Shown piece by piece: positions 1 to 5,173 of a stretch of DNA of 5,173 bases. The notes beneath the pieces are model-generated. The model searched no databases. It was not told where the DNA came from and worked only from the letters and a program-made list of their open reading frames with translations. The position numbers and the translations under genes were made by a program. Source of the stretch: Myxococcota bacterium (GTDB lineage Bacteria > Myxococcota > Polyangia > GCA-2747355 > JAKLHH01); contig JAKLHH010000660.1 of assembly GCA_022710245.1 (NCBI GenBank), forward strand, positions 1-5,173, written 5' to 3'. Each line of letters begins with the position of its first letter. The stretch's first letter is position 1.

Positions 1-2507
1 CCCTGCAGGCCCTTGGTGGTGCCGGAGGTCGTGTGGAGCCGGACGGGCCGGGTGAAGGAGCGACGGTGCTTCTCGTAGAGCTGGGCCACGCAGGCGTCGC
101 CCTCGCGGGCCTTGTGCCAGCCGAAGATCACCTTGTGGTACGCGTTGTCGTCGACGACCGTGAGGCCGTACTCGGAGGCGATCTTGAGGAGCACGAGGAC
201 GGTCTCGCGGCGATAGACGATCCCGGTGGGGTTGTGCGGCGAGTTGAGGACCAGCAGCATGCTCCGGCAGGCCAGCTCGAAGAGCTCGGGGAAGCTGCGG
301 AACAGGTAGCGGAGCTCCTCGAGGCGCCCGACCAGCGCGAGGGGATCGAGCTCGTGGTGGTCGTTCAAGGGCACGATGATCGCGGAGGCGCGGGGGAAGT
401 ACTTCTCCGGGAAGACGTCGTGGTAGCTCCAGGCCATCGGCGGCAGGATCAGCGTGGGGTAGAAGCAGCCGCGCTCGACGAGCTTGAGCGCCGCCTCGAC
501 CTCGCTCACCGCCTGCGGGTCGAGGTCGCCCTTCCAGTCGTCGATGGTCCGCTGCGCCGAGCGGACCAGGTCCTGCACCGGCGAGAGCGCGTCGCGCACC
601 TTGCGATCCGCGCGGCCCACCGCGCCGCCCACCAGATCCTCCAGCCGCCCGTGCAGCGCGCCGAGGCCGGCGCCGTCGAAGGCGCGCTTGAGGAAGGCAG
701 CGGGGCCGCCGGTGAGGTTGCGGAAGGCCGCGTGGTCCACGCCCTCGCGCGTCCGGCGCGTCAGCCGGCTGGCCGCGTCCGCGAGGCGGTAGCGCAGGCT
801 CCGCGCCAGGTGATCGGGGAGGCTCGCGCCCTCCTCGCCCCGCCACTGCGACGGCGAGAGCGCGCGCAGCTGGGAGAGGTTGATGGCGGCCTCGATCTCG
901 TCGGTCGAGGCCGGCGGGATCGCCAGCCCCTCCTTGAGCGAGGCGAGACGCTGGCGGCAGGCGGCGAGGTGATCGCGCCGGAAGGCCTCCACCGCGGCCC
1001 GCACCTCCTGCCGGTGGTGCTCGCCGATCAGGGTCAGCGCTCCGCGGCCGGCGCCGGGGATCACGGTGGCCCGGTAGCCGCCGTCCTCGAGCCCGCGGTA
1101 GAAGTAGCGCATCCAGCTCGCGGCGACCCCCTCGCGGAGCGCGTCGCCGCGCTGCCGCCGCTCCTCGTCGCTCCCCTGCGCGAGGTGCTCGAGGAAGGCG
1201 ACCAGCCGGCGCAGCTTGACCAGCCCCAGGTGATCGAAGAGCGACTGGCGACGCCAGTCGTCGATGCGCAGCTGGTCGACGGTGGCGCCGAGCACTCCCT
1301 GCCCCTCGAGGAACTCGAGGTGCCGCTCGATCGCCGCGCGGATCGCGCCCAGCGCCTCGGGTGAGAAGCGCTCCAGCACGCGCCGCAGCTGGAGCTGGGT
1401 GTTGGCCGGTCGTCCGGCGAAGGCGTTCTGCACGTTGCGCAGCGTCCGCGCCACGTGCGGGAAGAGGGTGTAGACGATGGTGGTGTTCGAGCGGCGAGCG
1501 CGCTCGGAGCAGTCGATCAGCAGGAGGCGGCCGAGGACGCTCCGCCAGTCGGGCGCCTCGCCCTCGCTGAGGAAGAGGAGGTGCGGGATGCGCGTGACCC
1601 GCGCCACGAAGACCTGGTTCGGGTGCGCCTGCATGCGCGCGACCAGCTCCGGGCCGAGGCGGTCGACGCCCTCGACCGTGCAGACGGGGGGCGCCTCGTC
1701 CTCCCCGAAGTCGCCCTGCTCGCCTCCTGCGGAGGCTCCGCGGTGAAGGGCGAAGTTGCCCTGCTCGCCTCCTGCGGAGGCTCCGCGGTGAAGGGCGAAT
1801 TTGTCGAAGACGTGGTTCTGGATCAGCTCGACGACGCGGTCCGGGCTCTCGGTGATCACCACCCGGTTGAAGATGCGGCCACCCTCGAAGCCGACGAGCT
1901 CCGCGGCCTCGCGCAGGAAGGCCGTCTCCTCGGCGCCCGTGCAGTAGTGGAGGCTGGATGAGATCAGCTCCTCGACCAGGCGCAGGAGCTGCTCCAGCGC
2001 GATCGGGCTCGCCCCGAGGACGTCGATGAAGCCGAAGAGCTCCGGGAGGTCGCGGCCGAGGAGCGTGCGGGCCACCAGCTCGCGCACGCCCTGGGTCACC
2101 GGCGGCGTGCCGATGGAGAGCGAGTAGCGGGAGAGCACGTCGAGCTCGTGGTGGCCGAAGGTGGCCTCCGCGTCGCCGCGACGGTACGGCTTGCCGATCC
2201 GGGTCCGCAGGGCCCGCTTGAACGCGTCGGCGGCCTGCACCACCTGGAAGATGGGCGAGACGCCGGTCGAGGGCATCAGCTGCTTGAGGAGGCTGTAGCC
2301 GAGCTGGTTGAAGGTCTGCTCGTGCTCGCGGACCTGCCGGGCGAGCGCCTCGCGCTCGCTCACCGAGGCGCTGCCCAGCTCATCTGGCAGCGCGAGGATG
2401 CCGTCGATCTCGGGGAAGAGCCGTGTGTGGATCGCGCCCTCCTGCAGCGACGACGCGATGGCCTTCAGCTCGCGGATCCGATCTTGTAGCTGCGCAACCT
2501 GCTCCAT
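1..2507 (-). CDS. Large protein with C-terminal PLP-dependent aminotransferase (fold type I, class I/II) core; 3' end beyond window
   Basis: The frame is open for 835 codons from the ATG at 2507 to the left edge, with no stop reached. Near the visible end are the hallmarks of a class I/II aminotransferase. SPHNPTG (residues 756-762) supplies the Asn (N759) that contacts the PLP ring hydroxyl. VVDDNAY (784-790) gives Asp787 and Tyr790 in the D-x-x-Y arrangement of the aspartate aminotransferase family. TTSGTTKGLQ (826-835) places Lys832 where the Schiff-base lysine should be. About 130-150 further residues are expected outside the window. The enzyme would be cytoplasmic; its substrate cannot be told. 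About 680 residues precede the first clear core segment (around YPTLILPP, 683-690), whereas a normal enzyme of this class is about 400 in total. Residues 1-65 look helical. Residues 125-235 (SIGTPP, then FLREAAELVGFEGG and VVITESPDRVVELI) faintly resemble an aminotransferase N-terminal half. A 30-residue repeat sits at 238-267. The start is the only ATG near the frame's 5' end; a GGGG lies 4 nt upstream, a poor ribosome-site spacing. Confidence 0.88.
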   Translation of the reverse strand, partial: MEQVAQLQDRIRELKAIASSLQEGAIHTRLFPEIDGILALPDELGSASVSEREALARQVREHEQTFNQLGYSLLKQLMPSTGVSPIFQVVQAADAFKRALRTRIGKPYRRGDAEATFGHHELDVLSRYSLSIGTPPVTQGVRELVARTLLGRDLPELFGFIDVLGASPIALEQLLRLVEELISSSLHYCTGAEETAFLREAAELVGFEGGRIFNRVVITESPDRVVELIQNHVFDKFALHRGASAGGEQGNFALHRGASAGGEQGDFGEDEAPPVCTVEGVDRLGPELVARMQAHPNQVFVARVTRIPHLLFLSEGEAPDWRSVLGRLLLIDCSERARRSNTTIVYTLFPHVARTLRNVQNAFAGRPANTQLQLRRVLERFSPEALGAIRAAIERHLEFLEGQGVLGATVDQLRIDDWRRQSLFDHLGLVKLRRLVAFLEHLAQGSDEERRQRGDALREGVAASWMRYFYRGLEDGGYRATVIPGAGRGALTLIGEHHRQEVRAAVEAFRRDHLAACRQRLASLKEGLAIPPASTDEIEAAINLSQLRALSPSQWRGEEGASLPDHLARSLRYRLADAASRLTRRTREGVDHAAFRNLTGGPAAFLKRAFDGAGLGALHGRLEDLVGGAVGRADRKVRDALSPVQDLVRSAQRTIDDWKGDLDPQAVSEVEAALKLVERGCFYPTLILPPMAWSYHDVFPEKYFPRASAIIVPLNDHHELDPLALVGRLEELRYLFRSFPELFELACRSMLLVLNSPHNPTGIVYRRETVLVLLKIASEYGLTVVDDNAYHKVIFGWHKAREGDACVAQLYEKHRRSFTRPVRLHTTSGTTKGLQ
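1706..1795. repeat. Two tandem 45 bp palindrome-bearing units, in frame within the aminotransferase-like gene
   Basis: Units 1706-1750 and 1751-1795 differ at one base (C1712 versus T1757) and are followed by a few bases of a third start (1796-1803). Each unit holds overlapping inverted repeats: gcctcc-tgc-ggaggc (1722-1736 and 1767-1781), gcggag-g-ctccgc (1729-1741 and 1774-1786), and ccgcgg (1738-1743 and 1783-1788). The unit is exactly 15 codons, so both copies keep the host frame and encode FALHRGASAGGEQGN or FALHRGASAGGEQGD at residues 237-266. The unit is open in five of six frames. The peptide is Gly/Ala-rich and looks like a surface loop inserted between two better-structured stretches. 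It could be a REP-like mobile palindrome or a simple local duplication; one window cannot decide. Confidence 0.9.
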
Positions 2508-2628
2508 CTCACCCCATCTCGCGTCCCCGGACCGGGACAGTCCGCGTAGTGTATACGGCGCGCGTTCGCGGTCCAGAGCTTGGCGCCGGTTCTTGCAGTG
2601 TGGAGCCGATTTCCTGGAATGCCAGTGA
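2508..2628. other. Intergenic region between the aminotransferase-like gene and the HAMP remnant
   Basis: This 121 bp stretch has less GC bias than its surroundings and no convincing coding potential. It holds the candidate minus-strand promoter described separately. I see no hairpin followed by a T-run and no strong dyad that would suggest an operator. Confidence 0.5.
2548..2575 (-). promoter_or_regulatory. Candidate sigma-70-type promoter for the aminotransferase-like gene
   Basis: Read on the minus strand, TGGACC (2575-2570; 4 of 6 to TTGACA) and TACACT (2553-2548; 4 of 6 to TATAAT) are separated by 16 bp. Transcription would start near 2541, giving a leader of about 34 nt before the ATG at 2507. 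The match is only moderate, and the overlapping TATACA gives a competing -10 with a worse spacer. Confidence 0.3.
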
Positions 2629-3069
2629 TTCCGTTTCCTTCTGAAGTCCCGCGGTGACCCGCCGAAGCTACGAGAGACCAAGTGTCATCAGGGCAAGGAA
2701 GGGAGCCTGCTCGGGACCATCAACCTGCAGCGCTCGTCGGCGCCCGTCCACGCGCGCATCGCGGGCAACGAGGTCACGCTGATCGCCTTCTCGATCGTGC
2801 TGGTGCTCCTCGTCGGCGGCGCCGTCGTCTGGCTGCTGCAGCGCCTGGTCTTCCGGCGGGTGAACCGGGTGGTGGAGGTGATGACCCGCGTCGTCGGCGG
2901 CGACTTCAACGCGCCGGTCGTGGTGCACGGCGAGGACGAGGTGGGCAAGCTCGAGCAGATGCTCGTCGTCTTCGTCAACACCTGCAAGGAGCTGGAGGCG
3001 CGCATGGCGGAAGCTGCGGCGCCGTCCGCGCAGGCCGCTGCGGGCGACCGCCCCTCGGCCGCGGAGTGA
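2629..3069 (+). pseudogene. 5'-truncated sensor protein remnant: end of periplasmic domain, membrane helix and HAMP domain
   Basis: A plus-strand frame is open from just after the TGA at 2626 to the TGA at 3067. It has 146 codons but no ATG or TTG, and its first GTG (2797) falls inside the membrane helix with no ribosome site before it. Coding-like GC bias begins near 2680. Counting from 2629, residues 19-45 (CHQGKEG, LLGTINLQRSSAP) resemble the membrane-proximal end of a periplasmic sensor domain, and about 49-70 form one hydrophobic helix. Residues about 71-123 match a HAMP linker, with the GGDF turn at 90-93 and the conserved DEVGKLE at 103-109 between two amphipathic helices. HAMP domains pass signals from a periplasmic sensor to a cytoplasmic output. 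Here the protein ends about 20 residues later in an Ala-rich tail, with no kinase, methyl-accepting or cyclase domain. The missing N-terminal part (first helix and most of the sensor) argues for a broken gene. A functional 90-residue product from 2797 is possible but unlikely. Confidence 0.65.
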
Positions 3070-3090
3070 GCCAGATCAGGAGAGCGACAG

Positions 3091-3108
3091 CTACGGCAGC
3101 TACGGCAG
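3091..3108. repeat. Duplicated 9 bp unit over the lipoprotein stop codon
   Basis: ctacggcag occurs twice in tandem. On the minus strand the unit reads CTG CCG TAG, so the last two codons and the stop of the lipoprotein gene are duplicated. This leaves a second in-frame TAG at 3093-3091, nine bases after the first. Confidence 0.85.
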
Positions 3109-4716
3109 CTTGAAGAAGGAGAGCGCTCCCTTGGGGACGCCCTGCGCGTCGTAGTAGAACGTGCTCCCGTACACCTTCCCCCCGTCGGTGACGAGCGCAG
3201 AGTAGAACCCGTACGCCTTCGGTCCGGTCTTCAGCGCGCGGCCGAGATCCGCGTCCGCCGCGATGTTCGGCGTCCACTGCCCCGGGCTGCTGCGCGTCGC
3301 CTGCAGCAGGTCTGACTTCAGGGCGTCCTGGTAGATGACGCGCAGGTTGCCCGCGCCGTCGAGGACCAGGGCGCTGTCCGCGCCCACCGGGTGCTGGCCG
3401 TCCGACCGCAGCCCATCGTCGATCACCTCGGCGCTCGAGGCAGCGAGCGTGCTCGCGTCGACGTGGACATAGTGCAGCGTCAGCCTGGCGGCGTCCTGGT
3501 AGGTGACGTGGACGGTGCTCTTCCCGTCGCTGAGCGCGGTCGCGAAGGCGCCCACGTCCTCGCTGCCGCTGCCGCGCAGCACGGCGGTCTTCCAGGCGCC
3601 GCCGCTCGGCGTCGCGCCCTTCAGCCGGCCCGCGCGGCGATCATAGTAGACGACCACCGGTCCGCTCGTGGTGCTCACGGCCGTCGGCCAGAGCCCGTTC
3701 GCGAGGGGCACGTCGACGTACTTCTGGTCGGCGAGGATGGTCTTGCAGGCGCCCCCGACGCACGCCTGGTCGGTGCCACAGGCCGGGGAGCAGCCGGTGC
3801 CCTTCGTCTGACAGGAGCTGGAGCCGTCGGCCTTGACCACGCAGACCTCGCTCGAGCTGCAGAGGCTCTGGCAGGACATCGCCGCCTTGTCGATCACGGT
3901 CACGGTCCAGTCGGCGGCCGCCGCCGGCGTCGCGCTGGAGGCGGTGGCCCACCTCAGCTCGGAGCGGAACCCGCCGCTCCCGTCGCTGATGTTCAGCGCC
4001 AGGTAGGCGATGGCCGGCTTGCCCTCGAGGAGGAGGAGCGAGCTGTAGCGGCCGACCACCTCCTTGTCGCCCTTCGGGGCCTCGACGACGTGCTTGCTCC
4101 ACTTGCCCCCGCTGCGCAGCGCGAGCTTGAGCGTGCGGTTGGTCGCGTCGCGGTAGCTGATGAGCGGGTCGCCGGCGGCGCTGATCTTGAGGTCGGTGTC
4201 GAGCCCCACGTCATCGCCGGCGTCCTCGACGCCGCCGCGCCAGCTGGTGGTCGGCCTGGTCGCGGGCTTGTCGGGGACGCCGTCGACGATCTCGTAGCTC
4301 GGCGTGTCGAGCGCGTCGAGCTTGACGGTGGCGAGCACGAGGTCGCCGAAGTCGCTCTCGTAGGCGCTCGCCAGCAGGCTCCCGTTCGCCACGGCGAGGG
4401 CGGAGTGGCGGCCGATCGGTCCGGGGCTCAGCGCGTCGCTCGCCTTGCAGGTGCACTGCAGCGGGATCGGCTCGCAGCTCGCCTCGTCCATGTACGGCGG
4501 CGATGGGTAGGTCAGCTCGAAGCCCGGCCCGCAGCTCTGCACGTTGACGCAGTTGTGCTTCACCTGCTCGCAGGTGGCGGTCTTCTGACAGCAGTACAGG
4601 CCGCTGCCGCACCCGGTCGCGCAGCTCCCCCCGTCGGGCTGGGCCGTGGGGTTGCTGCTGCAGGCGGCGCCGAGCGCCAGCGCGGTCAGTGCGGCTCTCA
4701 CGAGGCTTCGTGCCAT
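3100..4716 (-). CDS. Predicted lipoprotein with two cysteine-rich modules and a seven-repeat beta-propeller-like domain
   Basis: The gene encodes 538 residues from the ATG at 4716. That start is preferred because GGAG lies 6 nt upstream; an in-frame ATG at 4728 would add only MERR and lacks a good ribosome site. The N-terminus is a secretion signal (MARSLVRAALTALALGAAC) with a lipobox-like Cys19. The position three before the Cys is Gly rather than Leu, so lipidation is likely but not certain. After a short linker come ten cysteines at 32-90. Seven repeats follow, with a shared pattern of a hydrophobic strand, a Y-x-D-like strand and often a W-x-x-x-V strand (YRDA, YYDR, YQDA, YQDA, YYDA). 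They lie at about 102-146, 170-213, 221-277, 340-382, 387-434, 443-486 and 501-537. Between the third and fourth is an eight-cysteine insert (282-324, including CSPACGTDQACVGGAC). I infer an envelope-anchored or surface binding protein with disulfide-bonded modules; no catalytic motif is visible. The specific family is not recognised. Confidence 0.85.
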   Translation of the reverse strand: MARSLVRAALTALALGAACSSNPTAQPDGGSCATGCGSGLYCCQKTATCEQVKHNCVNVQSCGPGFELTYPSPPYMDEASCEPIPLQCTCKASDALSPGPIGRHSALAVANGSLLASAYESDFGDLVLATVKLDALDTPSYEIVDGVPDKPATRPTTSWRGGVEDAGDDVGLDTDLKISAAGDPLISYRDATNRTLKLALRSGGKWSKHVVEAPKGDKEVVGRYSSLLLLEGKPAIAYLALNISDGSGGFRSELRWATASSATPAAAADWTVTVIDKAAMSCQSLCSSSEVCVVKADGSSSCQTKGTGCSPACGTDQACVGGACKTILADQKYVDVPLANGLWPTAVSTTSGPVVVYYDRRAGRLKGATPSGGAWKTAVLRGSGSEDVGAFATALSDGKSTVHVTYQDAARLTLHYVHVDASTLAASSAEVIDDGLRSDGQHPVGADSALVLDGAGNLRVIYQDALKSDLLQATRSSPGQWTPNIAADADLGRALKTGPKAYGFYSALVTDGGKVYGSTFYYDAQGVPKGALSFFKLP

Positions 4717-4722
4717 GCGTCG

Positions 4723-4726
4723 CTCC
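4723..4726 (-). promoter_or_regulatory. Ribosome binding site deciding the lipoprotein start
   Basis: GGAG on the minus strand lies 6 nt before the ATG at 4716. It also sits inside the codons following the alternative upstream ATG at 4728, which itself has only a weak TGGTG about 12 nt before it. This favours 4716 as the start. Confidence 0.6.
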
Positions 4727-4747
4727 ATGCCAGAAAGCGCACCAGGG

Positions 4748-4776
4748 ATACTACCCCCCGGGCTGACCCGTGTCGA
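4748..4776 (-). promoter_or_regulatory. Candidate sigma-70-type promoter for the lipoprotein gene, overlapping the upstream stop codon
   Basis: On the minus strand, TCGACA (4776-4771; 5 of 6 to TTGACA) is followed after exactly 17 bp by TAGTAT (4753-4748; 4 of 6 to TATAAT). A start near 4741 would leave a leader of about 25 nt before the ATG at 4716. The first three bases of the -10 element are the TAG stop of the upstream membrane-protein gene. The spacer is nearly all G and C. Confidence 0.45.
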
Positions 4777-5173
4777 TCGCGGTGCGGAGCGCCAGCGCGA
4801 ACCAGAGCGCTGCCGCCGCGGCGGCGAGCGCGCTGACGGCGAGGAGCGCCACCGAGGCAGGCGCCGGCCCCGCCACCGCGGCGCCCAGCGCGGCGAGCAC
4901 GCTGATGATGACGAGGGGCGCCGTGACGAGCGCGAGGGCGCCGGCGATCCGCAGGGCCCGCAGGGGAGCCGCCGCCAGATCGCGGAGCGCGGCCCCGAGC
5001 GCGCGCGCGCCGTCCCGGGGTGTCACCGCGTCGTCCCCCACCTCCGGCGCGCAGAGCCGGGCCGCGGCGAGGAGCCCTCCGAGGGAGGCGCCGAGGGCGA
5101 GGAGCAGCGCCGGGGCCCCGGTCAGGGCGAGGAGCAGCGCTGCAGCGAGCGGCCGCCCCGAGAGCCAGCGGAG
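4751..5173 (-). CDS. Ala/Leu-rich integral membrane protein, C-terminal part; 5' end beyond window
   Basis: The frame is open from the right edge to the TAG at 4753-4751, giving 140 visible residues. A GTG at 5041 could be read as a start, but the same frame continues upstream with a clear hydrophobic segment and no stop, so the gene almost certainly begins outside the window. Visible hydrophobic stretches are about 9-37, 76-101 and 107-129. Between the first and second is a polar, helical cytoplasmic-looking loop (about 42-75) with Arg-rich turns such as LRALR. The tail TAIDTGQPGG is short and polar. The family is not recognised, and no transporter or enzyme motif is visible. It ends 34 bp before the lipoprotein start on the same strand, so read-through into that gene is possible. 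Confidence 0.7.
   Translation of the reverse strand, partial: LRWLSGRPLAAALLLALTGAPALLLALGASLGGLLAAARLCAPEVGDDAVTPRDGARALGAALRDLAAAPLRALRIAGALALVTAPLVIISVLAALGAAVAGPAPASVALLAVSALAAAAAALWFALALRTAIDTGQPGG

Noticed and set aside
33..1364. Plus-strand open frame of 443 codons antisense to the aminotransferase-like gene
   Set aside because: It has a composition typical of a GC-rich shadow frame (Glu, Arg, Ala, Val rich, no motif). The minus strand carries the real PLP-enzyme motifs and an unbroken frame over the same bases.
1455..1961. Plus-strand frame in which the 45 bp repeat encodes a LLASCGG segment resembling a lipobox
   Set aside because: The segment lies in mid-protein with no signal sequence before it and is antisense to a clearly coding strand. 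It is a by-product of the repeat being open in most frames.
2581..2597. Sigma-54-like -24/-12 element (TGGC then TTGCA) pointing towards the HAMP remnant
   Set aside because: The GG and GC are separated by 11 bp instead of 10, which sigma-54 promoters do not tolerate well, and the -24 part is imperfect. The downstream frame has no start codon.
2797..3069. Intact small HAMP protein of 90 residues starting at the GTG at 2797
   Set aside because: The start falls inside the membrane helix and has no ribosome site. Protein-like sequence continues upstream in the same frame to about 2680.
3070..3099. Possible bidirectional terminator between the convergent genes
   Set aside because: No stem-loop of useful length followed by a T-run is visible in the 30 bp gap; only the 9 bp direct repeat is present.
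2682..3113. Plus-strand and minus-strand frames overlapping the HAMP remnant (2682-3113 plus; 2668-2928, 2688-3005 and 2975-3277 minus)
   Set aside because: They are Arg/Ala-rich shadow translations with no motif. The HAMP frame explains the third-position GC bias here.
3391..4836. Plus-strand open frame of 481 codons antisense to the lipoprotein gene
   Set aside because: The minus strand has a signal sequence, ordered cysteines and repeats. The plus frame is low-complexity Ala/Arg/Gly/Val and also runs past the lipoprotein start into the next gene.
4751..5041. Membrane protein starting at the GTG at 5041
   Set aside because: The same frame continues upstream without a stop to the window edge and encodes another hydrophobic segment, so the gene is longer and only partly seen.

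Overview
The window is very GC-rich, with coding bias strongly towards G or C at third codon positions. It reads like a chromosomal segment of a myxobacterium or a related member of the Myxococcota. That placement is an inference from composition and from the cysteine-rich secreted lipoprotein; there is no rRNA or marker gene to confirm it.

Layout. (1) From the left edge to 2507, on the minus strand, lies one very long gene that runs off the window. Its last visible part is the core of a fold-type I PLP aminotransferase, and the window ends just after the presumed PLP lysine. Ahead of that core are about 680 residues of unusual sequence, including an in-frame 2 x 45 bp palindrome-bearing repeat. 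(2) 2508 to 2628 is a short intergenic stretch with a candidate minus-strand promoter for the aminotransferase. (3) 2629 to 3069, on the plus strand, is an open frame with no usable start codon. It encodes the end of a periplasmic sensor domain, one membrane helix and a HAMP domain, and is best read as a 5'-truncated remnant. (4) 3100 to 4716, on the minus strand, is a complete gene for a predicted lipoprotein with two cysteine-rich modules and seven propeller-like repeats. It converges on the HAMP remnant with a 30 bp gap. (5) 4751 to the right edge, on the minus strand, is the C-terminal part of an Ala/Leu-rich membrane protein. Its TAG stop lies inside the best promoter candidate for the lipoprotein gene.

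The membrane-protein and lipoprotein genes are co-directional, 34 bp apart, and could be partly co-transcribed. The other genes show no functional link that can be read from the sequence. I see no RNA gene, CRISPR array, transposase, integrase, phage gene or recognisable defence system. The notable items are the repeat inside the aminotransferase-like protein, that protein's architecture, the propeller with its cysteine-rich insertion, and the decayed HAMP gene. Two long plus-strand open frames (33-1364 and 3391-4836) are antisense shadows of GC-rich genes.
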